60,415 bases of DNA from Bacteroidales bacterium (GCA_030596605.1 JAUVJI010000006.1:1-60415), one strand, 5' to 3'; counted from the first letter of the stretch, positions 1 to 9,915 are shown. The notes: a model not told the origin generated them from the sequence alone. Program-made: numbers and translations.

Positions 1-191
1 TAATGAAAGTGGGTAAGGGTGTTTGTGTCCTCTTGGATTGAAAATGTAATTTTTCCTAAGTTTCTGATAAGAAACTTCATCCAATTCGTGGAATTTGTGG
101 ATAAAAAAATGTTTGCGGAAATAAGGGGATATTGAAACAAAGACTTTACTAAAACGTATCCATTTAAATATATAATTAATCTATTATTCAG

Positions 192-2141
192 ATGAAAAAG
201 TTAAGCATTATTAGTACAATTACAATCATCCTTATTCTGATTGTTCAACTAAGTTTTGCACAAAGCGCAGGTGATTACCGCACAAAAGATTCGGGCAAAT
301 GGACAGGAAAAAAGGTATGGCAGGTATTTAACGGAACCAACTGGGTAAATACGAATAGTTCACCAGATGATCCAAACGTTAATGTTACTATTCTTCACTT
401 AATAGAATTACATACAACCGGAAACGCACCGGGGTATTCAGTAAAAAATATAACTATTAATTCTGCTGGTAAATTATACCGTAAGAAACAACAGATTAAT
501 CAGGCAAAATCACTCAAACTTTATGGTGACATTGTTTGTGATGGTATTTTAGGAAATGGAACAACAACCGACAGGCTGGATTTGGATATTCTGGGTTCTA
601 ATTGTATAATAAGCGGATCAGGTGAATGTAAACTGAACAGGATCACTAAAAGTGGAACCGGAACTTCTGATTTGACAATAAATATGGATATTGAACTTTA
701 TATTGTTAGTACAGAAGGTGATGCAATAAATAACACCTCCTCCTCCACTTTAAATATCACAATCAATCCCACGATAAATCTCACCTCTCATTCAAACATT
801 AACCTGTTGAACTGTAACCTGAACGTTAAATGCAATACATCTTCTGAATACGGTTCATTAATTACTTATTCCGTTTCAAATTCAACTTTGAATAATACCA
901 TTGTTGAAAGATATATTACTGAGAATGACTGGCATTATATTTCTTCCCCTGTGGATGATGCAAATACAGTAATTTTTTTGGATACATACCTGAAATGGTT
1001 TAATGAACCTGATAGCGTTTGGAAATACATAATAAATGCCGACTCTGTTCTGGCAACTGATATGCAAGGGTATGCCATGTGGTCATCAGCCCAACTTTTA
1101 GGAAATACAACACTTGAATTCAAAGGAGCATTAAATGCAGGATCAAAAAATTTATCGCTAACCAACACCCAAACAGCCGGTCATGGTAGCAAAGGATTTA
1201 ACTTTGCAGGAAATCCATATACTTCTGCATTAGATTGGGATTATACCGGTGTAAATGGCTGGACAAAAACCAATGTGGATGATGCAATATATATTTGGAA
1301 TTCAATATACGGCAGCTATGGTAGTTACATAAATGGAGTGAGCACAAATGATGTAACTAACATCATACCGGCTCAACAGGCATTTTTTGTACACTGCAAT
1401 TCATTAACCGGACTATTAGGTGCTAATTTTGGAGCACAGGTTCACGACCACAAACCATTTTTGAAATCGGGAGTGCAATCGAACACCAATTCAATCAGGT
1501 TTATTACCGAGGGTAATGGGTATAGAGATGAAGCCGTATTAAATCGCAATGCCTCGTCAACCGAGTTATTTGATGGAAATTACGATGCATATAAACTAAT
1601 GGGGTTATTGGAAGCACCGCAGATTTTCAGCATTTCAGGTACAGGTGATTACCTATCCATTAATTCTTCACCTGGTTGGGAAAATACAAGTGTCAAACTT
1701 GGATTTAAAGCTGGGATTCCAGGTATTTATTCAATCAGGTGGGAAGGCATTGATGAGCTTGAGCAGGATTTGGATATTTTTCTGGAGGATATTTTAACCG
1801 GTTCCTTCACCAAATTAAACACCAATACCGAATACCAATTCAATCATGAATTAAATCAAGGTGATCATAGATTCAATTTACATTTTGAATTACCAAATAA
1901 TATTAGCGATATTGAACCATCAATCGCCAATATTTATTCATCAGGAAATTATATTTACTTGCAGCTCTTTGAAATGGAAAATGCAGATGTAGCAGTTTAT
2001 AACATTTTGGGGCAGGAAGTATTATCCCAAACTGTTAATGGACGAGGAGAACATAAGTTTTATTTGAATCAGGATGGATACTACATAGTAAATGTAATAA
2101 CAAATAATTTTAACAAAACCATTAAGGTATTTATTAAATAA
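192..2141 (+). CDS. T9SS-sorted secreted surface protein
   Basis: This 649-residue protein starts with a clear signal peptide (residues 1-24, ending SFAQ). It ends with a type A T9SS sorting domain (about 570-649: YNILGQEV, then an aromatic-rich strand and a final TIKVFIK). It is therefore probably exported by Sec and then carried across the outer membrane by T9SS. The N-terminal third is rich in Asn/Thr and beta strands. The middle (about 240-420) contains WHYISSPVDD and FAGNPYTSALDW, which also occur in variant form in the T9SS protein at 13617-15095. No catalytic motif is recognised, so adhesion or matrix function is only inferred. It runs convergently into a strong hairpin terminator. The first ATG with a signal peptide was taken as the start. 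Confidence 0.85.
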   Translation: MKKLSIISTITIILILIVQLSFAQSAGDYRTKDSGKWTGKKVWQVFNGTNWVNTNSSPDDPNVNVTILHLIELHTTGNAPGYSVKNITINSAGKLYRKKQQINQAKSLKLYGDIVCDGILGNGTTTDRLDLDILGSNCIISGSGECKLNRITKSGTGTSDLTINMDIELYIVSTEGDAINNTSSSTLNITINPTINLTSHSNINLLNCNLNVKCNTSSEYGSLITYSVSNSTLNNTIVERYITENDWHYISSPVDDANTVIFLDTYLKWFNEPDSVWKYIINADSVLATDMQGYAMWSSAQLLGNTTLEFKGALNAGSKNLSLTNTQTAGHGSKGFNFAGNPYTSALDWDYTGVNGWTKTNVDDAIYIWNSIYGSYGSYINGVSTNDVTNIIPAQQAFFVHCNSLTGLLGANFGAQVHDHKPFLKSGVQSNTNSIRFITEGNGYRDEAVLNRNASSTELFDGNYDAYKLMGLLEAPQIFSISGTGDYLSINSSPGWENTSVKLGFKAGIPGIYSIRWEGIDELEQDLDIFLEDILTGSFTKLNTNTEYQFNHELNQGDHRFNLHFELPNNISDIEPSIANIYSSGNYIYLQLFEMENADVAVYNILGQEVLSQTVNGRGEHKFYLNQDGYYIVNVITNNFNKTIKVFIK

Positions 2142-2160
2142 TCGGGATTTTGACCAAAAT

Positions 2161-2194
2161 AAAAGGCCGACATTTTAAAAAATGTCGGCCTTTT
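2161..2194. terminator. Bidirectional rho-independent terminator
   Basis: A near-perfect 14-bp stem (AAAAGGCCGACATT paired with AATGTCGGCCTTTT) closes a 6-base loop. It has an A-run on one side and a T-run on the other, so it can terminate both the T9SS cargo gene on the plus strand and the barrel gene on the minus strand. Confidence 0.9.
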
Positions 2195-2214
2195 ATTTAT
2201 AAACCAATTTCTTA

Positions 2215-2859
2215 TTAATTTCCTAAAGCAATGATCAAACCACCGGTAAAATCACCCTGCACAATAGAGGTTCCGCCACCAACAGTTATTCCTGCACCTC
2301 CCGAACCAATTGTAAATCCAGCGCCTCCCCATAAAATTGGCATTAACATCCTGCCTTGCAGCCTGATTCCAACCCTTTCGGTAAACCAGATCTTGACTCC
2401 GGCACCCAGCGAAACAGAAAACTTCCACGAATCTTTGTAATTTGTATTCTGTGGCATAAAATACGAGGTTCCCACAGTTAATACCCCAAATGGGCGAATG
2501 TTATCAAGATCCATTTCCTGAACTGTTCCGATTTGAATATAACCCACACGAATATCAAAAGGATCTACCCAGTAATTGGGATTATCAAATCCATAAAACG
2601 GCCTGAATTCAGCAGTTGTCTGCATTTCACTCCAGAATAGCTCAATCTTGGTATCTTTTGCCACCTCTATATCCAATGCCAACCCATAGTTAAAATTGTC
2701 TTTTATCTTGAAGTCGCCTTCGTAAAATCTAAGTCTGCCGCCAAACATATAACCGGCATAAGGGGTAATCTCAAATTTACCCTGCGCAAATAATATTGAA
2801 GGGTCCAGCATTAATATCACAAACACCAACAGTCCTGATAATTTCAGTATTTTTTTCAT
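2215..2859 (-). CDS. Outer-membrane beta-barrel protein
   Basis: A 214-residue protein with a signal peptide (MKKILKLSGLLVFVILMLDP...LFAQ). Alternating amphipathic strands follow, rich in Gly and aromatics, such as GYMFGGRLRFYEGDFKI and GVKIWFTERVGIRLQGR. The C-terminus is glycine-rich. The size and pattern fit the small porin-like OMP_b-brl family common in Bacteroidota. An in-frame ATG nine codons upstream exists, but the internal ATG at 2859 gives a normal signal peptide and was preferred. It is followed upstream by two more minus-strand envelope genes, suggesting a small co-directional cluster. Ligand or function is unknown. Confidence 0.75.
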   Translation of the reverse strand: MKKILKLSGLLVFVILMLDPSILFAQGKFEITPYAGYMFGGRLRFYEGDFKIKDNFNYGLALDIEVAKDTKIELFWSEMQTTAEFRPFYGFDNPNYWVDPFDIRVGYIQIGTVQEMDLDNIRPFGVLTVGTSYFMPQNTNYKDSWKFSVSLGAGVKIWFTERVGIRLQGRMLMPILWGGAGFTIGSGGAGITVGGGTSIVQGDFTGGLIIALGN

Positions 2860-2904
2860 ATAAATTAAACTTTTATCTATTAACAAATAACGAATAATTC
2901 TTTT

Positions 2905-3492
2905 CTATTCTCCCCAAGCCAATCCAACACTTAAACCGAACCAGGAATGATCAATTGTATCTTTAGCCTTAAACACATAGTGATAGCGAAAGCTGACATT
3001 GATCCGGGTATCCATTGAAATCGGCAATAGCACCCCTACTTCAGGAGAAAATCCAAAATGCCAGTTTTTTTCTTCTACCGACCAAACGCCAACATTTGTT
3101 CTCTGGTTAATTATATACGGCCCCAGGCCCCCTCCGAGATAAAGACGTGTTTCATACTTATCAACTCCGAGATAATAATGTGCCTGTACCAACAAAGGGA
3201 AAGCATTGATGTACCTGTACTGAGTTCCTGTAAAAGTTGCATTTTCATAGTTGAATGTTGCACCTCCAAGTTTTTCATAAAAAGTTGACCAGGTAAACAA
3301 TCCACCGATAGAAACATGATCTGAAATAAATCCGCGCCCTTCAAAAGTCATTCCCCTGAAACTTGGACTTTTAATGTAATCACCCGTTTTACCCACTCCG
3401 TATGACGTGGTGTAGTTTATACTATACAACCCTTGCGAATAACCGGCTGCCGAAATAAGTAATGCTACAAGTATTGTTAATATGTATTTCAT
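2905..3492 (-). CDS. Outer-membrane beta-barrel protein
   Basis: A 195-residue protein with signal peptide MKYILTILVALLISAAGYSQ. Barrel-type strands follow: RGFISDHVSIGGLFTW, ALPLLVQAHYYLG-like and YLGGGLGPYI, with a final strand WFGLSVGLAWGE. The start at 3492 was chosen over the upstream in-frame ATG (MNDLKKQII...) because it gives a compact signal peptide. It sits 30 bp downstream of the DUF4136 lipoprotein and 45 bp upstream of the next barrel gene, all on the minus strand, so co-transcription is likely. The function is unknown; it resembles the PorT/OMP_b-brl group in length and pattern. Confidence 0.75.
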   Translation of the reverse strand: MKYILTILVALLISAAGYSQGLYSINYTTSYGVGKTGDYIKSPSFRGMTFEGRGFISDHVSIGGLFTWSTFYEKLGGATFNYENATFTGTQYRYINAFPLLVQAHYYLGVDKYETRLYLGGGLGPYIINQRTNVGVWSVEEKNWHFGFSPEVGVLLPISMDTRINVSFRYHYVFKAKDTIDHSWFGLSVGLAWGE

Positions 3493-3522
3493 AATTATCT
3501 GTTTTTTTAAATCATTCATAAA

Positions 3523-4188
3523 TTATTCACCACTTAAATAAGAAGATTGATTAAATGCTTGATCTATACCTCTTTCTATCCTGTCTTTCGTACTAGATGT
3601 ACTTGAACCAAGGACTCCATTAATAACACCGGCCCATTCAACAAAAATAAGTTCATCTTCAATATCAACCTTATCAGGTTCAAATAAGAACCAAGCTAAA
3701 GTTCCTACATCATAAGAAGTTACATACGTATATCCGTAATATGGATAACCCCAGCCATACCCAGGGTAACCCCAATAATCGGTTCCTTTGTAATACCATC
3801 CCCAGCCATAGCCCCAACCGCCATACCAGGGAATTTGGTAGATATTATAGTTGGTAACTGTAACGGTTGCAACCACAATAGATACATCAGGTTCCTGATC
3901 AGTTATAGTATCTGTACTGCGCTCCCATCCTAATGCATTTAACTGATCTTCTAATAAACCAATAACAAATGGATCCAATGTTCTGTCCGGTGTATCGTCT
4001 TCCTCTACTATATGGTTAATTGAATCTGACAAATAGTAATAATGAATATCTCCAAAGTCATAATCCGGATTATAATCCGTAACAACGAGGTCTGTGTCGC
4101 TCGTGTATTCTGCACCTCCCGGATAACAGGCAGTTAGGAATACCGCGATTCCTATCATAATTCCGATTTTAAATAATAAGTATTTCAT
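3523..4188 (-). CDS. DUF4136-family outer-membrane lipoprotein
   Basis: This 221-residue protein begins MKYLLFKIGIMIGIAVFLTACYPGG, a lipoprotein signal with lipobox LTAC, so Cys21 or the neighbouring position would be lipidated. The body matches DUF4136 as I know it: DYDFGDIHYYYL near the N-terminus, a central segment that lengthens as IVVATVTVTNYN, and a Trp/Gly/Tyr-rich insert (WYGGWGYGWGWYYKG) before VEWAGVINGVLG. DUF4136 proteins are small envelope lipoproteins of unknown role. It is probably the first gene of a minus-strand run with the two barrel genes downstream. Confidence 0.8.
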   Translation of the reverse strand: MKYLLFKIGIMIGIAVFLTACYPGGAEYTSDTDLVVTDYNPDYDFGDIHYYYLSDSINHIVEEDDTPDRTLDPFVIGLLEDQLNALGWERSTDTITDQEPDVSIVVATVTVTNYNIYQIPWYGGWGYGWGWYYKGTDYWGYPGYGWGYPYYGYTYVTSYDVGTLAWFLFEPDKVDIEDELIFVEWAGVINGVLGSSTSSTKDRIERGIDQAFNQSSYLSGE

Positions 4189-4422
4189 TCTGATTCAGTT
4201 TTAAAATTATAAAGGATTAAATTTTCAAATCCTAATATTGATTTAGCGGGGGCAAAAGTAGAAAATTTTTTTATCAAATTTAAAATTTTCAAAAATCATT
4301 AATCCCGCAATTAGTAATATTTCTTCCAACATTTTTAATAACAAAAAATAATTGATAATGTTTATCGTAAATAAATTCCAAAATATAATTTATACATTTG
4401 TACTTGCTGATTAATCGAAACT

Positions 4423-4797
4423 ATGAACAGCAGGCTAATTCAAAAAACGGTATGCTTACTTTGCTCCATTGTCATTATTTCTACTTTATCATTATCACAA
4501 GAAATTAGCAAGGAAGATAAAAAAGCAAAACGGCAAGCCATGCGGCAGGAAAAGATTGATAAAGGTAAGCTCATGATCACTCCGTTGGCAGGGCCGGCAT
4601 ATACTCCTGAACTTGAGTTTACATTGGCCGGTGGAATCATGCTGTCATTTAAAACAAATCCTAAGGATATGCCTGATAATTATTGGGGTGTAGGCTATGA
4701 AAAGGGTTATACAACCAAAAAGGGAAAATCAACAACCACGGATGAACATCAGGATCGATATTGGGATCGGAAGGGAAAGCCAGGGATTTTACCTTAA
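4423..4797 (+). pseudogene. N-terminal remnant of a BamA/TamA-type outer-membrane protein
   Basis: Only 124 residues are encoded. They have a signal peptide, a charged EDKKAKRQAMRQEK stretch, and then KGKLMITPLAGPAYTPELEFTLAGG, which looks like the first strands of the BamA/TamA-type 16-strand barrel proteins of Bacteroidota. Directly after FKTNPKD the sequence passes to MPDNYWGVGYEKG, which in full-length relatives (from memory) lies tens of residues further on. That implies an internal deletion, possibly at a shared KD. The frame then closes at residue 124, where about 380-400 residues are usual. A promoter-like TACATTTG lies at 4393-4400. It might instead be a short functional protein, but the missing barrel makes that unlikely. 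Confidence 0.5.
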
Positions 4798-4812
4798 CTT
4801 TAATGAGGCTTA

Positions 4813-5568
4813 TTAAATAAGAATACCTATCTGGATCACATACCTGAAACCTGCTGTCCAAGTTGAATAAACACCGTTAGTACTAAAGTTCTTATCTTTA
4901 AGCAAATTATCCATTCCGGGGTATTTATCTACGATTATATCCTTAATAATTTGAAGATATTCATTTTGCTCGTCAATGGAGAGGTCACTGTCAAGGGTAA
5001 GTTCACCGCTGTAGAATCCAACTCCAGGTCCAATTAATATCAGGTCGATGGCAACCCAGTTTGAAATTACAAACTGGTAGCCAAGTTGAATCCCAAAATT
5101 TAAAACATTTATTTTTCCATTAATTGTTAAATCTCCGGTCACTATTCCATTTTCCATGGTATAGGCATGATTTTCAAAACTATAATTATATGAACCAATA
5201 TAGGGTCCCACATATAATCCATCCGGTGCAGTTTTTGTGTTTCTTTTTTTTAAGTATCTCCTGTAATCCAATACTATACTGTACCCCATTCTATTATCAT
5301 GAGTATCTATATTAAGTCGCTCCAGATTTAGATTAATAATTTTTGGAAATTCGCGGTATCCCAGGTTTAAAGAAATTGACTGATTGGGTGTAATAACACG
5401 TTCATACCCAAATTCAAGGTTTTTATTTCCCCATAATAAAAATGGGGTGATATTCCATCGCACTACATTTTTTTTCAAGTCGTATTCCGGAGACTTCTTC
5501 ATTGACTGTGCAAATAAGCCAGAAGAAATAATGAGAAGAGTTATAAAAGCAAACAATGTTCTTTTCAT
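4813..5568 (-). CDS. Outer-membrane protein, DUF3575-like
   Basis: This 251-residue protein has signal peptide MKRTLFAFITLLIISSGLFAQ. The motif NVVRWNITPFLLWGNKNLEFGYER that follows is typical of DUF3575-like barrels, whose first strand reads roughly K.N...N...L..G...L.YE. Later strands include LDYRRYLKKRNTK and LNFGIQLGYQFVISNWVAIDLILIGPGVG. The chain ends FRYVIQIGILI with no periplasmic domain. It faces the broken BamA-like gene with only 15 bp between the stops. The role is unknown. Confidence 0.7.
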   Translation of the reverse strand: MKRTLFAFITLLIISSGLFAQSMKKSPEYDLKKNVVRWNITPFLLWGNKNLEFGYERVITPNQSISLNLGYREFPKIINLNLERLNIDTHDNRMGYSIVLDYRRYLKKRNTKTAPDGLYVGPYIGSYNYSFENHAYTMENGIVTGDLTINGKINVLNFGIQLGYQFVISNWVAIDLILIGPGVGFYSGELTLDSDLSIDEQNEYLQIIKDIIVDKYPGMDNLLKDKNFSTNGVYSTWTAGFRYVIQIGILI

Positions 5569-6038
5569 CTATATAAATCAGTAAGTGAGCTAATATTTTT
5601 TATCAAAAATACAAAGATATAGATGTTTTAATAAATCTAAATCTTGTTTATAATCATTAAAGATAAAATATACGGATCAATAACATTAAAGGGAGCTGTA
5701 GCGAATCTAGTGCCAAGTCATTAATAATATGACGCAATGTGTATCTAATCATCGGATGACTCAAGTTTGTCAGATTCATAAATTGATAGATATTACATGG
5801 GGTCATGTTTGTAAAGCATCCGATGAATTACATCAACTTTCTATTGCCATATCACTAGATCGTAGGACAAACCAGGTGAAAAGGGTATATATTAAAAAAT
5901 ACACCTTATGAATTTGCAAGAAATATGAATATATTTAGTTACATACCAAAGATATGCTTTTTTCATAACAGAACTAAGCAGAACTAATTCCAAATAGATT
6001 GGTGAATTTGAAAAATCAAATATTCAACAATTAAAACC
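5569..6038. other. Intergenic region without a supported gene; contains a long-range inverted repeat
   Basis: No credible gene was seen in these 470 bases. A 60-codon plus-strand frame at 5729-5911 has no signal peptide, motif or recognisable homology and is probably chance. A perfect 10-bp inverted repeat (TCATCGGATG at 5749-5758, CATCCGATGA at 5817-5826) spans a 58-base loop and could form an RNA stem or be an old element end. Confidence 0.4.
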
Positions 6039-7298
6039 CTATTTATTTTTAATAAACGATTTGGCAACAGAAAGTGTTCCCTCCTGATTTTTAAGGCTCA
6101 AAGTATAACGACCAGGGTTAAGCTTGCTACAATCAAGTTCATGATATGATTCATTCATTTCCTGGCATATGACAAGCTGTCCCATCAAATCATATACATA
6201 CAAGTTTGCTGTTCCCCTTATTTCTTTATATTCAACGTTTAATATAGAATTAACAGGATTGGGATACATAATAATTTTTTCATCAGACAGAAAAGATTCA
6301 TCTGTTGAAGATGATTCAGGATCATATATTGCCACTCCACCACCATACATACTTATCCATATATTCCCCTGGCTATCCAATTCTAAACCGGTGACGTTGT
6401 CATGTGGAAGACCGGAAGTCAGGCTTGTATAAAATACCCACTCGTCACCGTTAAAGTTACCAATTCCTGCATTTTCAAATCCAAGCCAAATATTTTTATC
6501 AGCATCAAATAACATATCAATGACAACGGCATTAGGAAACTCTTTTGCAATTGATCCCCTGATAATGTCCCAGACTGTACCATCAAAAGTAGCTATGCTA
6601 CCGTTGGCAAAAGCGATCCATAAAGGCCCATTTTCTGCTTCAGCCATATGAGTAGGTGTATTTCCCGGAATATCAGAATTGGCCATATCAAATATCTCCC
6701 AATCATCACCAACTTTTTTAACCAGGCCGCCGAGTTGTGTCCCAATCCATAACGCACCGGTATAACTCTTTAATACAGACCGGACATTATCAACAGGCAT
6801 AGGAGAGTTATCTGCATTATAAGCCAACCAACCGGTTCCGTCATAGATACCAATACACCCATCCGCAACGAGGCCGGCTGCAGTCATACCGGCATATTCA
6901 GTTCCATCCGGCGCTACATCCATACAACTGGCATTAGATGAAGTCAGGTTGGAATTATCTTTATTGAACACTGTATAATTAACGCCATCATAATGATAAA
7001 CCCCATCCCCCGAAGCAATAACCAGATGACCTGCAGGACTGCTTTTCATGTCGTTGAATGCGCTAAGCCAGCTAATTTCTGTCCAGTCAACACCATCATA
7101 TTCATACATATGACTCGGGCTTACCAATCCGCCTGGAGTGCCGATATATACAATATCTTCATCGGTCATACCCAAGCTAACAATGTTATCTGAAGGTATG
7201 TTCGAATTTGAAGTATTTAAAGTTGACCAGGTACCCTGACTAAATACAATGCCTGTACCAAATAACATTGCAACTAAAACAAATAATAGATTTTTCAT
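6039..7298 (-). CDS. T9SS-sorted beta-propeller protein
   Basis: The protein has 419 residues and a signal peptide ending VFSQ. Repeated blades of two-component-regulator-propeller type follow: SNSNIPSDNIVSLG, YNADNSPMPVDNVRSVL and GLPHDNVTGLELDSQGNIWISMYGGG. The recurring pattern is NS.(I/L/M)P..N(V/I), then IW(I/L)(G/S). The C-terminal 75 residues are a type A T9SS sorting domain (IIMYPNPVNSILNVEY, then YDLMGQLV, LNPGRYTLSL and a basic end). The protein is predicted to be secreted and surface-attached. The propeller is a binding platform in relatives; no enzyme motif is visible. Confidence 0.85.
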   Translation of the reverse strand: MKNLLFVLVAMLFGTGIVFSQGTWSTLNTSNSNIPSDNIVSLGMTDEDIVYIGTPGGLVSPSHMYEYDGVDWTEISWLSAFNDMKSSPAGHLVIASGDGVYHYDGVNYTVFNKDNSNLTSSNASCMDVAPDGTEYAGMTAAGLVADGCIGIYDGTGWLAYNADNSPMPVDNVRSVLKSYTGALWIGTQLGGLVKKVGDDWEIFDMANSDIPGNTPTHMAEAENGPLWIAFANGSIATFDGTVWDIIRGSIAKEFPNAVVIDMLFDADKNIWLGFENAGIGNFNGDEWVFYTSLTSGLPHDNVTGLELDSQGNIWISMYGGGVAIYDPESSSTDESFLSDEKIIMYPNPVNSILNVEYKEIRGTANLYVYDLMGQLVICQEMNESYHELDCSKLNPGRYTLSLKNQEGTLSVAKSFIKNK

Positions 7299-7651
7299 TT
7301 TACTAAATTTAAAAGTTTATCAGTTACTCTTGCGATTTTCGCTAAAACTCGCCTCATTCTTTTATTTTAGATGGATTCGTAAGGTTGTTTCTCCATCGGT
7401 CTGTTACTATACGTGTATAATCTTTTAATTTAATCATGGATGCAAATTATGAGCACCTCATAGAAACTTATTTTTACGCCGCTGTTTAAAAAACGTTACT
7501 ATTCTGTCAATCAACAAAGGTCTTTGTAAAAAATAAAAAAAAGACCCGAAGAGTAACTTACTCATTTAAAAGCTATTTGATATTTTAATCATATATATGC
7601 GTCAAATATATGAAAAAATACTCAATTTTTTTATTTTTTTATATTTGCGAT
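7299..7651. other. Divergent intergenic region
   Basis: About 350 bases between the divergent propeller and TonB-receptor genes hold no supported gene. It must contain promoters for both. A TATATTTG box at 7640-7647 lies only 4 bp before the chosen receptor ATG (7652), so it is either fortuitous or evidence for a downstream start. A weak GGTCTTT/AAAGACC inverted repeat lies near 7519-7543. Confidence 0.35.
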
Positions 7652-9913
7652 ATGTTTCAAAAGTTTTTATGTTTTTTACTTCTATTTGCCAGTGCATACT
7701 CATTTGCACAGGTTGATGAACAGGAAATGTTTCGTTTGGGTGAAAATGACATTAAAACAGAAACTGAAAGTGAACGGATAGAAGTAGTTTCGGCAAGCAG
7801 GTCAGAAAAACTCAGGGACGATCTTCCGGTAACTGTTTATGTAATATCCCGTGAAGAAATATTAAAAAACGGATATACCAGCCTCGTAGATGTATTGAAA
7901 GATATTCCCGGGATTAAAGTCTCACAGCCCGGTTCAGGAATTGAGGGTGAAACATTTTTAATGAACGGATTGTTTGGCAACTACTACTGTAAAATCCTGG
8001 TGGATAATATACCCTTCCGGCCTTCTGTTGTCAGTGGAATGCCCATCGGGGATCAACTTCCTGTACGGCAGGCTGAACGAATTGAGATCATCTATGGTCC
8101 AGCCGCCGCTATTTATGGAGCAGATGCCATATCAGGGGTTATCAATATCATTACCAATACTTCTGAACGACCGGTTTGGGCACAGGCTGACATTACTGTT
8201 GGTGGTAATGATAATTATTACATGGATGTGATGATCGGCGGCAAAGTGGGGAAAAACAAAAATGTTCTTAAATATAATTTCTATGGCAGCTATAGCGCAA
8301 GAGGAGACATGAATGTAAAATATGATATTGAAAACCTGTACAATCCATCATTATATCCTTTTATTAAACCAACCAATGATACTGTAAATTACTATCAAGC
8401 GCCATTTTATAAAGGTGATTCCCTCTCCCCTACCCTGAACAGCTTACCCCAATCAAGCATGTTAGTGGGCTTTGGGCTAAAATACAGGGGATTAAAATTT
8501 AATTATACACATACTCTTCGTAATTCACATTCCTCAATTGGACAGTCAACAAATTTGTATGCCTATTATGATCCGTTGAACTACTGGGGTGAACAAATTG
8601 ACCGCTATTCATTGGATTATAGCAAATCATGGAAAAAACTGGCATCAACAACATACCTTTCTTATTTGCATTACCGGCTTGATAATAATTCAACCTTTCG
8701 TTTGATATATGATGTAGGGGAAAATGGCCGGGTTTTTAAATATGCTGCTTCGGACGATATTAATTTTGAAGAGATTTTAACCTATAACATCACACCTGAT
8801 CTTGAAATAAGCGGTGGTTTTTCATTTCAGTATTCGGGGAACTTACCGGTTACAAACGATTTAAGAGAACCTTTTGACACCGATCTGTATTCACCATTTT
8901 CCGAATCAGTGAACTATAATGATACGGTATTTGGGAATTTTGGTATCAATCCTACAACTTTTAATAATGTTGCAGGATTTCTACAGCTTTATTATCGATT
9001 ACGAAAATTTATATTTATTGCGGGTGGCCGGTATGATCACCATTCGATTTATGGATCAAGCATAAATCCCAGGATAGGTATTCTTTTTAATGCAACCAAA
9101 AAATTATCCTTCAGGTCATCTTACGGTGAAGGTTTCAGGGCGCCGTCTTTATATTATACTTACAAGTCGGTTGCTTATCAAACAAATAATGGTATATTTT
9201 ATCAAACCATTCCAAACCCTGATGTAAAACCTGAACAATTCAGGGGTATTGATTTTGGGATCAGGTATAAGCCTTTCAAAAAAGTTTATGTTGAACTTGT
9301 AACATTGTATCACCAGTTAGATGAAAAAATTACTTTCTCCGCAAAAGAAATTGACCATGATCTATATCATAACTCTATTGATACAATGTATGCCTTAGCA
9401 GCAATCAATGATCCCAATTCCAAGGCAGAATTGTTTAGCACACAATTGATTGTAAAAGCAAAAAATCTCATTCCCAAGATCGATTTAAATACCAATCTGT
9501 ACATCACTTTTAGCAAGGGTAAAGAGGTTCTGCCAAACAATTTAGGTAAGTTAAAAGATTACCGCAATATGCCCATGTGGTTCGTCCAATTCAACTTTGA
9601 TTTCAAACCCCATCCTTCATGGACTATATTTATTCATAATATTTATTCCAGCAAAACCAAAAAACGTTTTTTCCCTGTTGAGCCACATAGGATGGAAGAA
9701 TTAGGATACGCCCAGGAAGTAAAAGGATATTATACCATGGATTTTTTAGTACGATATAAGATCAATAAAAATTTCCAGGCATTTCTGGATATTAAGAATA
9801 TTTTCGATGCGAAGTATGGCGGGATAGATGCATACGGGTCAAACACAGATTTGATTTACAATCCCCAGTACGGAAGGTTTTTCCAGATAGGATTAAGCTT
9901 CAGAATGGAATAG
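7652..9913 (+). CDS. TonB-dependent outer-membrane receptor
   Basis: A 753-residue TonB-dependent receptor. A signal peptide (MFQKFLCFLLLFASAYSFAQ) leads directly to the plug domain (about residues 35-155: ASRSEKLRDDLPVTVYVISR, LKDIPGIKV, ERIEIIYGPAAAIYGADAISG). A 22-strand barrel follows, ending YNPQYGRFFQIGLSFRME with the terminal aromatic strand. There is no N-terminal carboxypeptidase-regulatory domain and no SusD partner, so it looks like the FepA/BtuB/CirA class and not a SusC glycan porin. The substrate (metal chelate, cobalamin or other) cannot be read. An ATG 14 codons upstream would disturb the signal peptide. It is followed after 2 bp by an adenylate cyclase, implying co-transcription. 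Confidence 0.88.
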   Translation: MFQKFLCFLLLFASAYSFAQVDEQEMFRLGENDIKTETESERIEVVSASRSEKLRDDLPVTVYVISREEILKNGYTSLVDVLKDIPGIKVSQPGSGIEGETFLMNGLFGNYYCKILVDNIPFRPSVVSGMPIGDQLPVRQAERIEIIYGPAAAIYGADAISGVINIITNTSERPVWAQADITVGGNDNYYMDVMIGGKVGKNKNVLKYNFYGSYSARGDMNVKYDIENLYNPSLYPFIKPTNDTVNYYQAPFYKGDSLSPTLNSLPQSSMLVGFGLKYRGLKFNYTHTLRNSHSSIGQSTNLYAYYDPLNYWGEQIDRYSLDYSKSWKKLASTTYLSYLHYRLDNNSTFRLIYDVGENGRVFKYAASDDINFEEILTYNITPDLEISGGFSFQYSGNLPVTNDLREPFDTDLYSPFSESVNYNDTVFGNFGINPTTFNNVAGFLQLYYRLRKFIFIAGGRYDHHSIYGSSINPRIGILFNATKKLSFRSSYGEGFRAPSLYYTYKSVAYQTNNGIFYQTIPNPDVKPEQFRGIDFGIRYKPFKKVYVELVTLYHQLDEKITFSAKEIDHDLYHNSIDTMYALAAINDPNSKAELFSTQLIVKAKNLIPKIDLNTNLYITFSKGKEVLPNNLGKLKDYRNMPMWFVQFNFDFKPHPSWTIFIHNIYSSKTKKRFFPVEPHRMEELGYAQEVKGYYTMDFLVRYKINKNFQAFLDIKNIFDAKYGGIDAYGSNTDLIYNPQYGRFFQIGLSFRME

Positions 9914-9915
9914 TT

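Noticed and set aside
5729..5911. 60-codon plus-strand ORF in an intergenic gap
   Set aside because: No signal peptide, motif or family pattern; composition is compatible with chance and part of it is occupied by an inverted repeat.
7640..7647. TATATTTG as promoter of the TonB receptor
   Set aside because: It ends only 4 bases before the most likely start codon, so transcription would begin inside the gene; the true promoter is probably further upstream.
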